A stretch of 64,000 nucleotides of DNA, taken from NCBI GenBank assembly GCA_029378245.1, contig JARKIF010000015.1:992001-1056000 (forward strand). The letters are read 5' to 3'. Numbering within the stretch: the stretch's first letter is position 1; each line of letters begins with the position of its first letter. The notes under the pieces are model-generated. The model did not search any database. It was not told where the DNA came from and saw nothing but the letters and a program-made list of their open reading frames with translations. Shown here piece after piece: positions 1 to 11,700 of the stretch. Origin of the DNA: Roridomyces roridus (taxonomy: Eukaryota > Basidiomycota > Agaricomycetes > Agaricales > Mycenaceae). The position numbers and the translations under genes were made by a program.

Positions 1-1447
1 GGTTGTCTTCGCCACTGATTGGAACAAAGAGTCATGAATGTATTGAAGCTGAGATGAAGATGAGCTCACCACGATAGTTCGAAAGCGTTCCAACGAGATT
101 CGACTGGATCCCAGATTGCTCGTGGGCCCTCAGCTTTGCGAGCAGTAGGCAGCCAGCCTCTTTGTTTCCCGGGCTCAATATTTGGGTCAAATAATCCAAT
201 GTCTTTGCCTCAATGATGGCAGTTGCGCCATCCGGATGTGCCGCAATTTCAGCCAAAACGTGGAGTGCCGCTGTTCGAATATGAGATTGGTGATCGCTGA
301 GATCGGTTCAGTGGCACGGACCTGGACCGGCAAAACTGGCACTCACTTTAGGAAGAGATTCAACCAAGGTCCGATCGACATCACGCATAGGATATTCGTT
401 ACGATTCCTTGATGTTTGGCGAAGGATGATATCAGAATGCAGGTTTTATATCGAATCTCTGCGCTGGTAGAATCCAGAAATGCACCTGAGTGCTTGATTA
501 CCTCTGCTTGAACGATGGGAGCTACGCCGTTTGATTGTTGAGACACTGCAGCCAGCGCAGAAAGGGCTGCTTCGATCATGAGTTCATCCAACGGGTCTAC
601 AACCAATCTATAAAGGGGCTCAGTACGAGGATGGGTACCGACGAAGATGCTCACCGCAAGAGATTAACCAACTTTTCCAAAGACTGCGGCTCGAGAATGG
701 GTGAAGGCCCAGGATCGCGTCGTGCCAACCTCTCAACCAGCACGCAAGCCCAACGCCGAGCGCTTCTATCCAGGGAATCAAGTAGTGTTACCATGACGGC
801 CGTGGCACTGCCCGGCTGCTCAGAGAATGCAGTCAGTGCGGCGGTTGTCGTGATGACTACGTCCTCCGAATCAGTCCTGGATATTATCAGTGCGTTCAGA
901 GAGCCAGCTGTGGAGACCGACCGAAGCAGCGTCGTGACCTCGTCAACAAATTCTGGATTCTGCCCAAAGCCCAAAGCATACGCCAACAACATGCCCACCA
1001 GCGGATAAGTCGTTGTCCGGAACCGTTCGATGGTCAACAGTTGTATCAAGGGATCCAAAACGGACGAGCACAATATGGCTCGTGCATCATCGGCCGAGGA
1101 ACGAGCTCTTCTCTCGAGATGCTGCAGGACCACAATTCGCGTCGCAGGGGATACGTATTTATACCTGTCGGGACGCAGGGTGCAGGTCTATGGTCAGGGC
1201 TCCGATCCAAGGACCAAGGCAACACACACAGAAGATATGAGGAGTAAATGTCCAGAAGCTCCCCAAAAAGCGGCGATTCTCGAGTATCTTCCATGATCCC
1301 GAGAGCTTGCCGATGATACAGAAATTTCATGAGCGGCTTTGCCGCTGCATGGATTTTCATCGTCGGGCTGATATGGAGCATTGAATTGCGATCCGACCAC
1401 CAGCTGGCCTGGCTCCGGGGTGTCTCGACGCGCTGAGGGGGAGGCAT
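1..1447 (-). CDS. ARM-repeat protein A (C-terminus beyond window)
   Basis: The start at 1447 opens with the family signature MPP.QRVETPRSQASWWSD, followed by a HAAAKPLMKFLYHRQALGI block. Exons read from GT/AG borders are 1447-1230, 1164-922, 876-655, 607-347 and one from 296 towards the window edge. The first four sum in frame, and each internal exon encodes ARM-like helical repeats (for example LNALIISRTDSEDVVITTTA). It is the tandem paralogue of gene B 2.6 kb further right: exon sizes 218 and 243 are identical and the protein is highly similar throughout. Function is unknown; ARM superhelices are generally protein-binding scaffolds. The 3' end is not in the window, so completeness cannot be judged, and the border of the last visible exon near 70 is unresolved. 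Confidence 0.8.
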
Positions 1448-4031
1448 GAGGGGCAGAGACGAGGTTGTACAGCTTCTTGAATTGTGCTAATAAAGGCGTC
1501 GTGACAGGCATGTCGTACTTGGCGAGGTCTCCTGGTCACTGTCTCCGTGCAGAGACGAGGCTGTATGATGGTCGACGGCTCGAAAAAGCAACAGGCTGTG
1601 TGGAGCCGGCAAGAATCAAGCGGGAGCCCATCGACGGGAGAGCGGCACCGTGTGGTGAGGGTAGGCAGTAGCAGCGAAAAAGTCCATGGCGGTAGTCGTT
1701 TAACGTATCATCTGCGCGGGAGACGCGGTCACCTCGGACGATGAGGGCGGGTTCGCTAATTGCGGGAGTGTGGCAGTTTGAGTGCAGCAGGTTACCGGTG
1801 TGTAGGGGAAGATACGGTGGAGGGATTAGAAATAGTTGAGCTAGGATGTAAAATGTTACTTATATGCCGACATCCAGACGCTCCTGGCGATGTTGACTGG
1901 AGAAGGGAGGAGGAAAGACAATTGTTCGGATCAAACTTGATGGCTCCCATTCCTTCCTATCTTCCCGAATTTCTTGTCCGTGGGCCCATATTCACACCTG
2001 AAAAGTCCTCGCGATGAAAGCCTTGCCTTTCGACCTTCTGCATTTTCTCCGCTGTTGCCCCCCTCTTGTCCAGACTCCAGACTTCAATTTTGGACGAATC
2101 GCTCTGTCTTGGGTCGGATGTGCTCAATAGGTGCGTCGCTCGCAAGTCACCCAGACAGCCATGTCTCATGTGTACCAAAAGTGCTCGCCCGTCACCACCT
2201 GCCAGACCGACTATCGTTCCGCATCGCTACGTGGCTGGCACGACCTGTCGACCCCATCCCCTCCTTATGCCGTCGCTGCCAACTGGCCTCTCCTTTGGAT
2301 GAGGATCTCTGGAACACGACGCGTGAGATATTCTCCCCGAGTGGCGAGCAATGCCTCTGAAGGGGTAGTCCCTGCTCCCTGCTTACTCCTCCATCTCCGC
2401 CTCCACGTGCAGCCTCGGCCGCGCTCCGCCGATGATCTTTACTCCCCGCGAGGAGATTCATACGTATGGATGAGATCGTCGCGTTCCCCACCTCGACGGT
2501 GTCGGTCCCAGTGGCAAGGACGAGGAAGGACTGGCTGATGACCTCACACCAAACTCAAGGTATGTATGTCGACTCTGTCTTTGTCGATGCTGACATTCTG
2601 GCACCTCAGCCCCGCGCCCCCTTTGTATTGGATACTCGCCTTCGGAGTCTCGGACCTCGGACCCTTGATTTGGCGAGTCGCCAGGTGTGTATCTCCTGCT
2701 CCTCCACCGTGCTATGCTGACGTACCGCCCTTCCAAGCCTTTCACTACTCGACTTCGATCCGGACGTGCGATGCATGCGGGATAATGGCTCGATTACGGA
2801 CGCGGCTGTCCAGGCCCACACCCTCTCCAAACCCCAGCTCCCATGAGCGACCGCCCTTCCCCCTCCCCCTCCTTCGACCTTCCCTCCGGTTCCCATATCA
2901 TCATCTTTATTGCCACCACCCTCGTACATCCTCGACTCGTAGCTTCGAATCTCCGATCGAGGCCCGCCTTCGCTGTAGCCGAGGCTACCAGCGAATACTA
3001 CCGCCTGTGTGGCGTCGGGCGAGCCTCAAAGAGCTTGTGGATGTTTCTTCATCCGCGGTTTACGCGCCTGCGCGTACCTTCCTCTCCAGCGGCGACTAGC
3101 AGCTCCCAGCACACACTCCTGCAATCACCGTGCCATGGCTAACATCTCCTGCCGTGCCAGTGGCTCCGTGGGCGACGTAGCTCGATTGGGTATCCTTGAC
3201 GAGAATGGGAGATCTTGCGTTCTGGTCTGCGTCGCGCATCCAGAGCTGGACGAAATCGAGGGAGCCACGAGGGGTGCGGCGTGTGGAGATTTCTGGAGGA
3301 TGCACCTCCGCTGCCACGGGCGGCTTTCCGTGTCGTGCATTGTCGGGATCTGGCTGAGCGGGACGTGCGCGAGCCGCGGGTAGGTCTGTCGACACCCTCG
3401 AGGCTGGGTACTACGGCTGCGAGTGCAAAGACGTCGGGAGGTCCCTGCTGCGATATCGGGCTCTCGCCCTTGCTAGCCTCTCCCTCCTCCTCCCTTCCTC
3501 TTCACCGCCGATGCGTCCAGTTCCTCCCGCGCTCTCCGCTTGACCTCCCTCTCTGCATCTTTTGACGTCGAGATGTGGTCCTCGCTGGCCTTTTTGCCGC
3601 CTCCCTTGCCTCCTGCACAGCCACACTTCCATTTTCGGGTTTTGCATCGTTTCTGCACTTGTCCCCTCGCGTGGACTCCGTTCGCCCGAGACCCGTCACC
3701 AGTCTCAGGCCGCGATCCAAGGACCTTTATTCAACTTCCCCAGTGGCGTTTGGACCTCATGGAGACGTGTTTGGCCGTTTGCTTTTCCGTCCGTGGGATC
3801 AGCAGAAGGCCCAGAGGCCAATGGTGGACGCCGTCGATGAGCCAACGCGGCGTCGCAGCGCAGCCGCTGGCGTACCACGACCACTGACTCTCCCCCGGAC
3901 TGGTCCACAGCTTCGCACCTCGCAAACCTGTGGCTCCAGCAGATGTACAGTGGCTTGTCTCACCCGTATATTCCACGATGTGTACTATTGAGTTACTTGA
4001 AAAATAAAAGGTGCATCTAGCTATTCATATC
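1448..4031. other. Intergenic stretch, no gene recognised
   Basis: About 2.6 kb between tandem ARM genes A and B. Several GC-rich open frames of 60-180 codons occur on both strands, with possible intron borders (for example around 2555-2610 and 2685-2740), but no frame shows a recognisable domain and overlapping frames compete. It may hold a decayed gene. I see no terminal inverted repeats or tandem arrays. Confidence 0.4.
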
Positions 4032-6747
4032 TCATCCATCTTCATCCTCAACACGGACACCTTGTATAAAACCATACAATTCTGTCACACCGTTATCCAT
4101 CCTGACCCCCGTTCGCAGTACCTCCTGGCCTGCCACCAAAACCCAAGACGTACCCAGGTAGCCTGCGTATGAGGCCGCGAGTTTCTCCATGACATTTGTC
4201 CAGACAGTAAGTGGTAGCGCTGGCTCGTGTTTCCTCAACGTTGTGAGGAGGATGTATGCCTTGGAGCTGACTGCTACATTCAGCTGCGGTAGATAATCCA
4301 CTGCATGTGCCGCGATTACCGCTGCTGCGCCGTCGGGATATTCGGAAATCCTGGTGAGTGCGTGCATTGCTCCATTGACGAGCTCGAGATCTTCGTCGCT
4401 AATAATGTCGCGAGCATGAGCATATTCACTGCAGCTAGGCAAGGTGAGCGGAACTCGCCGGAGGAGATTTGACAAGGTTTGTATGAGATTTGTTTTCAGA
4501 ATCGCCGATACTGCGACTTCGTGTCGCGCCAGCTGAACAAAGAGGTCACAGCCCTGGCGTCTAATGATCGCTTGTGGAGATTCGAGCCGGCTTGCCAAGC
4601 CCTCCAGTATTCTTGCTAGGATTGCGCTGGAAGATGCTCGGCCATCTGGGTGTTCCGCAATCTGCATCAGCTCGGAGACTGCTTGGGCTGCAACGTAAGG
4701 ATCTTCGCCACTGTTGAGAGTTCAATCTTGTCGTATTCACGTATGTCGGACCAAGAATTCGCCTGAACAGCTCGAATAACATCTCAACAAGATTCGCCCG
4801 AAGCATCCTTTTTACGCCCGACTTCTGCTTCCTCAAGTTTTCAAGCAGAACAGAGGCCCCGAACCCGCCGTCCGGACCGTTGGTACCCAACAATTCAAGG
4901 CCGTGATTCAGCGTCTTGGCAGTGATTATCGCTGTCAGAATCTTGGGATGAACATGTTCGGTGATACGATTTATGGCGCAGATAGCCGCACTGGCTACCG
5001 AAGGATCTTGGTCGCTATTCAACCATTCAAGACCACGCACATCTGAAAACAATCCAACTCACCGTAGAAGATTCGACAAGGTTTCGATTTTCTTTGCTCT
5101 GATAATAGCTGGAACCGCGAATTCGTAGCCAGCCAAGACTCCCATCATTGTGCAAGCCTGGCGCCTGACCGCTGCTCGCGGAGATTCAAACCAGACGCTG
5201 AGTCTCGCTAGTACATTTCCGACGATCGTGCGCGAAGTTCCCGAGGTTTCGTCTGGACGCGCCGAAATTTTGATCAGTTCAGATATTGCTTGAGTGGCTA
5301 CATGCTCATCCTCCCCGCTGGTTCGAACCTGGATTCAGGGATCTATCGAAGCTAAACACCAAGGGAAGCTTACCTCGACAGTTCGAAAAGCATTTCCACA
5401 AGATTTGACTGCTTTCTGGATTTGTTGTGCTTCCTCAGGTTGGCGAGAAGGAGGCAGCCAGTGTCTTCAAATCCGGGGCTCAATAATTCGGTCAGATGAT
5501 CCAATGTCTTGGCCTCGATGACCGCTGCTGCGCCAGCCGGGTGTACCGCCATTTCAGCCAAGACGGATAGTGCTGGTGTTCGAATCCGAGGTTGTTCATC
5601 GCTGACGGGAGTTCAATCATACAGAATGGCAGCCGTGACAAGGTTGTACTCACTTCAGGAAGAGGTTCAATAAAGGTGCGATCGAGATCATAGGAAGAAT
5701 ATTCGCTATCTCCGAGTGATGTGCTAAGGATGATACGAGAACACAGGCCTTGTATCGAATCTCTCCGCTGGTTGATTTCAGCAATTCATGTAGATGTTGG
5801 AGGGCATCCGTTGAAACAATAGTTGCCGCGCCATCTGGTTGTTGAGACACTGCAGTCAGCGCAGCAAGTGCTGCCTCAATGACGAGTTCGTCCGATGAGT
5901 CCCTATTCATGGCAGGGGGTGAGAACATAAAGATGATCTTGAACGAAGGTACTCACCGTAACAAGTTTACCAACTTTTTGAAGGACGGCAGCTCGAGAAG
6001 AGTGGGCGAAAGCCCAAGATCACGTCTCGCCAACTCCTCAATCAGCGTGCAAGCCCAACGCTGAGCATTTTTGTCATGGGAATGAAGCAGTGCTACCATG
6101 ACGGGCGTGGTGCTGTCCGGCTGCTCAGAGAACGCGGTCAGTGCGGCGGTAGTTGCAATCAATACGTCCTTCGAATTAGTCCTGGATAGAATGAGTGCGT
6201 CGGCGCGAGATGGTCGCTCAAGGAGACCTACTGAAGCAGCGTTGTGACTTCGCCAACAAAATCGGAATTCTGCCAAAATCCTAACGCATACGCCAACATC
6301 AGGCCGACCAAGGGATAAGTCGTTGTCCGGAAGCGTTCAATGGTCAACAGTTGTAGCATGGGGTTCAAAACGGACGAGCACAATATAGCTCGTGCATCGT
6401 CTGCCGAGGAATGTGCTCTTCTCTCCAGATGCTGGAGCACCACAATCCGTGTTGCGGGGGATACATATTGGTATCTGTCGAAACGGGGGGTGTCAGACGG
6501 TTGGGGCTCCGATCGAAGGTAACACACACGAGAGATACGCTGAGTATATGTCCAAAAGCTCCTCAGGAAGCGGCGAGTCTCGATTATCTTCCATGATCCC
6601 CAGAGCTTGCCGATGATACAGGAATTTCATGAGCGGCTTTGCCGCTGCATGGATGTTCATCGTCGGGCTGATATGGAGCATTGGATTGCGATCCGACCAC
6701 CAGCTGGCCTGGCTACGAGGAGTCTCGACGCGTTGAAGGGGAGGCAT
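4032..6747 (-). CDS. ARM-repeat protein B, complete
   Basis: Nine exons: 6747-6530, 6474-6232, 6181-5957, 5902-5654, 5601-5374, 5317-5063, 5014-4763, 4710-4459 and 4398-4032. They sum to 2289 nt, exactly 763 codons (762 aa). Exon 1 is the family N-terminus (SWWSDRNPMLHISPTMNIH). Exons 2-9 each encode one or two ARM-like repeats ending in LLR or FLK (for example IEAKTLDHLTELLSP, VIAAHAVDYLPQLNV). All introns are phase 2. Introns 4711-4762 and 4399-4458 begin with GC rather than GT, and the frame demands these borders. ARM domains act as protein-protein scaffolds; the partner is unknown. The ATG is only 217 bp from the stop of fragment C, so its promoter must be compact or overlap C. Confidence 0.85.
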
Positions 6748-6964
6748 GAGGGGCAGAGACGAGGCTGTACAGCTTCCTGACCTGTACATGTGCTAAAGGC
6801 GTCGTGGGATGTATGTCGTAGTTGGCAGATGAGATGGGTCAGGTGGATGAGGCGAGGATTTAATGCGGGCTCGTGATAAGGGTGTATGATTCTCCAGCGT
6901 CTCGCAGGACATTTCGGACGGAATATACCAACGCTTGTACTCACAATATATACACTACCACATA

Positions 6965-8421
6965 CTACCACTTCCTTTCGCCGTTGAAATTTGCTCTAAT
7001 GGCGGCAATGCGACCCGCCATCTTGTCGTTCAGCCTTCCTAGATCACCCTGAAGTTCATCGAGAGTGGCCAGTATAGATGTTTGTTCCGACGCGGGCACG
7101 TGGTCAGGCCATCGGCTGACTTCAGCGAGAGCACAGACGGCTCGATAGCAGGTTAGCGTATCGGTGTCACTGCGTGTTCCCCCTCAAGGTCAGTATATTT
7201 CTACTCGGATGAGAACGACAACGCACTGGACAAGCGAAAGAAGCGGCTCATAGAATGGTTCATCCAGAAACCCCAGGTTCTCAAATATTATGCAAGCTGA
7301 CTGGCGGACCTCTGGGATGGTCGAAGTGAGGAATGAAAAAAGCGGGTAACGGTAGCGAGCAGCGACGAGGGCGTCTCCGCCGGCTGGCCACCAGGAAAGC
7401 TGAGCCATTGTTTCAGCCACCGTCTTGAGAGTTTCAGCGTCCTGGCTTCTATTCATGATGTATGGAGAAATTGATTCATGCATCTATCAGAAGTCTATTC
7501 CAGCGTTCAGAATTCCCGGACAGAGAAGCTCGTACCGGGTTGGACTTTCCAAGAAAGAAAAATGGAACTGGCTTTGTAAGATCCAGCAGTCTTTGGATCG
7601 GCAAAGTGCCAAGAACATCTGTGATAACGGGCTCGAGCTCTGAGCAAGTCTCGGGGTCACATCTCCAATGTGAGGGACCAGTCTCGACAGTATTCATGAC
7701 CTCGAAAATCCTGGCTCCAACTGGCTGGAAATGTTCAGTCATTTGATTGAGAGCATACGCGAGTCCGATAGGAGCGGCTTCACTGTCGTCCCTGGTTATT
7801 CGAAATCAGTAATGGGGCCAGGGCGAAAAATATCACATACTCCAAAAGCTCGTGCAGCGTGGGTAACATATCGGGTGCCCAGGTATGACATCCAGGTAAA
7901 TTGTCGACCAGATCACATGTGCGAGATCGGATGGACGCAGATTTGGAGGAAAGTAACTCCGGAAAATAGTGCTGGATGCCTGCCACACGCATCGCAGCTG
8001 GGCCTGCAGGATCCCGTGAAATTCGCACCAACTTGCAGATCGTTTGTTCAACGAGAGCTTGATCCATATTACTATCCAGAGAGGGTCAACCCTGTCACGA
8101 CTCCGAGGATAAATATTCGACCTACCGCAGGTCATCCAGCCAATTCTTCATCGGTATCTGATCTAAAAGGATAGACAGGGCCAAGGAATGGTGCTTTCCC
8201 GCGAAACCTGCGCATAACTCTTTCACCGAATTCTCGCGCATGGCAGCCGCGACAATGGGTGCTGCAACTTCTGGACCCCGCTGGAATCCTCGAGCCAAAG
8301 CGTACGTTGCTCGATGAATAACATCCTCATCCTCATCCCTGATGATCCAATACCGCTCAAACTCAGTTAAGCTGGTCAAACGGGAGAAGATTGCACTCGC
8401 CGTAACAGTTTCACCTTAGAT
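6965..8421 (-). pseudogene. ARM-repeat gene fragment C (5' end missing)
   Basis: Exons 8338-8126, 8071-7841, 7791-7573, 7448-7227 and 7169-6965 are preceded by a few codons of another near 8421-8409. They match ARM gene G exon by exon: the first two, 213 and 231 nt, are the same length as exons 4 and 5 of G, with near-identical stretches such as ENSVKELCAGFA and HSLALSILLDQIPMKNWL. The first three exons, including the SWWSD signature, are absent. Homology stops close to 8421 and a transposon starts at 8443. The C-terminal exon, ending FNGERKW, is not present in G, which stops earlier. With no start codon or promoter I call this a truncated pseudogene, although the remaining exons are open. 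Confidence 0.75.
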
Positions 8422-8442
8422 GTAGATCATCATAGATGGCGC

Positions 8443-8908
8443 CAAGGGGCACCAAAGATAAGAGATCAGCACATCACCTCGAATTTCTTTTTTCAGCCAA
8501 ATCGGCAGACCCTCCCCCCCTCTATAAAAGGAAATTTCCTTTTTGGGATGCATCAAATGACATTATTTCGGGTATTTTGCCCCCCCTGCTGCCTGTACAT
8601 ACCTCCCAAGGGCTTCCAGTCCATTCTATCAGCTCTGGAGCCCAAGATCGGGGTTTTCCGTCGAAATTCTGAGTTGACAAAGGTCCGCATGTGACCAGAG
8701 CACGTGACCACTCGGACACGTGACCAAGTCGGGACCATGTACCGAAGAAATTGAGAAAGTTCACTGGGGCTCTATTCAGTGGCCTACTATGCGAACAGAG
8801 CCTTTCCAGTGTCTGCGGAAATTTGGTGCAAAACTTTTTTTTCAGCCCTTGGAGGGACCCCCCCCTCCCCTCCTATAATAGGAAATTTCTTATCTTTGGT
8901 GCCCCTTG
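8443..8908. mobile_element. MITE, CAAGGGG family, copy 1 (hAT-like)
   Basis: Terminal inverted repeats CAAGGGGCACCAAAGATAAG face each other at 8443 and 8908. They are bounded by a perfect 8-bp target duplication GATGGCGC (8435-8442 and 8909-8916). TIRs starting CAAGG and 8-bp duplications fit the hAT superfamily. The interior has no coding frame. A C-rich block followed by CTATAAAAGGAAATTTC / CTATAATAGGAAATTTC occurs near both ends. A diverged second copy lies at about 49796-50262. Confidence 0.88.
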
Positions 8909-8916
8909 GATGGCGC

Positions 8917-11057
8917 CGAATTGGCGCCCGGATAAGCGCCAGGACTCAGTCCAGTCCGATTCCGAAGGGGGACTTGAAGTCATCATCGTGGAGAAATGGA
9001 AGCCGGATTGGTTATCTTCTTCAGCTGCAACTTGCAAGCACGAGAGCAAGCCTAGCGAGTACGGTAGGCCTAAAGGTCGAGGTTCACGTTTCAGATCAGT
9101 CAGCCGTCAGACTGACATCGGCTAGGTCGGGTTTACTCGGCGATTGCGCTCTCTTGCTTCCCCAACACTAGGGACACCTAGGGACACCTGCGGATCCGTC
9201 TCTTCTCGCTCCTTCCTCGACAAGCAGGAATATCACCCGTGCTTGATGCTAGATCAAGACACGATGCAGACCTTCGGAAGAAACCTCAGGCCTCAACTTC
9301 CGCGGCGGCCCGCCTCGGCGGCATCGAAATTGTCCCCGCCGAGTGCGCTGACGGGGCGAAAAATGAAGGTGTCTCACACTTCGGTGTTCGGTGTAGTTTC
9401 TTGCAATATACCTGCTTTTGAGGGCCATTGCGGGTGCATGGCAATCCAAGTCTGTAGGTTGAGCCTGGTGAAGTCTGTGATTCCCGTGGCCACAAGAAGT
9501 TGGGGATGATAACAGGAGGTGTTGCTTCTTCTTCGTACTACTTAGGCATTCGCACTGACAAAGTGAGGTGAGATGACGGGTCACGGCCCACGGGTGACAA
9601 TGAGTCCCGGGGGATGGTTTACAAGCCAGATGCGAAAAAGATGCTAGAAAGGCGGTATTTCCTCCGCACACCACGAGAGAGGATGGGTACAAGTCACTAT
9701 ATTTACTGTCCGTCGTCCAAAGGGCCGTTGTAAGTGAGCTGAAAACCAAGAAATTGGGTGAGATGCCAAGGAGAGAGACACAGGAGACGCGCGCCAGGCC
9801 TACATACGTGAGACGAGGGAGTTGGAATGGGCTGTTGAAACAGTCGATGCGTGGCGGTGGGAACCCGAAGCTGGTGGAAAACCAAAAAAACGAGTAATAC
9901 ACCCGCCGCTAGCAAAGTCGCTGGCGGCCACCGGTGGCTACCGATGGACACCGGCGGCCGTTGGTTGTCATTGTTTCCCAGCGAATCTGATGCATGTTGG
10001 TGATCGCCGTTGGCATTCATCAGATCACCCACTCAAGTTGACGAGACTGCCTCCCCACTGGGTTCCAGTGGGAGGTAGCAAATACTCGCTCAATGTTTCG
10101 AGAACTTATTCGGTTCATCGTTGCTTCTCATGATTTGCAACCCCTGGCTGATCCATCTGCGTGAATGAAGGGTTCAAGGTGATGTAACCCGCTCCTTCTT
10201 GCTGGTTTCCGATGGCTTCCAGGGGATTCCATTGGGTGAAGTGTTTCTTTTGGTTGCAGGAATTAGATATAGTCACCAAATTGCTGAGGAACAAAGAATG
10301 ATTCACTGGAATCCAGTGGATGCCGACGTTGGTTCAATGTGCCGATCAACTCAAAGCTGTACAAGTGGAACATCATGAACTCAAGAGCGCGAACGATGGC
10401 CGTAGAAATATCTCGAAAAAATAAAAGCCCACGCACTGCCAACTCACGCAAAACTCACCACAGTCCATCATGAGCCAGTGGATTCCAGTGGAAATTGGTG
10501 TGACGCTCGGCGGCCGACGTTGATGTCCGCCATCATCCAACGCCGATCCCTGCCGATCAGCCGTTTGACAGCTCCGCGTGTATTACTGAAAAAAACAAGA
10601 GGCGTGCCTGTCAACGGAACTGTCGTCGGCTGTCAAACAGACCTCCGGTCCCGTTCCGCGTCCGACTCGCCGTCGGCAGAGATGTTAATGACACGGAGGC
10701 CGGCAGAAGTGAGCAGGCATAATAGTAATTGACTAAGAGCAACCAAATGGAGCCAGAACACCGCCAAAATTACCTTATAAGGAAGTTGTAAGAGCCAAAC
10801 AACCAGGGCTCAAAGATGTCATCGGTAAAAATTGGACCCCCACTTTGGCGGGAAACGGGCCGATAAGACCGAGCTTAAAAATAAATTTTTAAGACTCGGA
10901 ACACACGGTCTGCATATTTTTCTCACCTCAATCCCGGGCAAGCGCAAATCACAGTCATAAGTTTTGAGGGAATTTGGCCATGACAAACTATAAGAACTCA
11001 AATTAAAAAGTAGTACTATGTATAACTGAATCAATGTGAGCTGTTCTATTTCTCTCC
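8917..11057. other. Intergenic repeat-rich stretch
   Basis: No gene recognised. Two dispersed repeat pieces can be seen. Bases 9062-9128 reappear inverted at about 20690-20785, and 9410-9480 resemble 18370-18440 (GAGGGCCATTG...GCATGGCAATCC). The remainder carries simple GGC/CCG-rich microrepeats (9905-9970). Confidence 0.5.
10600..10912 (+). repeat. Dispersed repeat X, copy 1 (no nested MITE)
   Basis: This segment is collinear with 18770-19431 on the same strand: CTGTCAACGGAAC, GTTCCGCGTC, GGCCGGC(A/G)GAAGT and the terminal block GGCCGATAAGACCGAGC match in order. It ends in an A/T-rich hairpin in which CTTAAAAA pairs with TTTTTAAG, flanked by CCGAG and CTCGG. The second copy contains an extra 353-bp MITE that is absent here, so this copy shows the empty site. 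No coding capacity. Confidence 0.65.
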
Positions 11058-11081
11058 CTAGTCAGATTCGTCGGCACTGTG

Positions 11082-11700
11082 ACACTAGTGTTTTGCCGGC
11101 TACGGCTCAAAGCCTGGAGCCGGCCAAGCCGTGGTCCGGCTTAGCCGGGCCAAGCCAAGCCCAAGCCGGATGTGCAGCCGGCTTCGGGCTCCGGCTTGAG
11201 ATTTCTCAAGCCGTAAGCCGGCGGCTAAGCCCCGGCTTCCCACTACAACTTTTGTGAGCCCCTAGATCAATGTGTTACACTTGAACTTACCTTCAAAGAT
11301 GGCTAGTATAACCCATCCAATGCACTGCAAGTTTTCCGAGTCAAGCCGAGTCAAATTCATGCACGGTTCGGGTCGACTGATGGCCATCACTGGGACCATC
11401 AAGAATGATCACCCGCCGTCTCACACTCTTCCTCTCAGATGAGGCGCGGGGCCACTAAATTTTGACTTGTAAGTCACTGAATGAATGATACATTACCATG
11501 AATTGACAATTTGACCCCATTGGCAATGGAAATCCGAATACAGAAAAAAATCCCCGAAGCCGCCGGCTAAGCCTGAGCCGGGCCCAAGCCGGCCGGGGTA
11601 TCCGGCTCAGGCTCCGGCTTGGGAATTTCAAAAGCCGGAGCCGGCTCAAGCCAAGCTCAAGCCGACGGCTTCAAGCCAAGCCGGAGCCGGGAAAACACTA
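11082..11700. mobile_element. TIR element, TAGTGTT family, in alpha-kinase 3' end
   Basis: Ends read ACACTAGTGTTTTGCCGGC on the left and GCCGGGAAAACACTA on the right, with GCCGG/CCGGC-rich subterminal arrays and a non-coding core. Flanks GCACTGTG (11074-11081) and GCACTGTC (11701-11708) are a 7-of-8 match, consistent with an 8-bp target duplication; the left terminus carries a few extra bases. Removing the element joins the kinase reading frame to an in-frame ending ADESD-stop at 11058. The related element at 34825-36085 has a perfect 8-bp duplication. Confidence 0.8.

Noticed and set aside
8930..10040. Minus-strand frame 9249-9902 (217 codons) as a secreted or membrane protein
   Set aside because: No signal or domain; it runs through repeated sequence shared with other places in the window.
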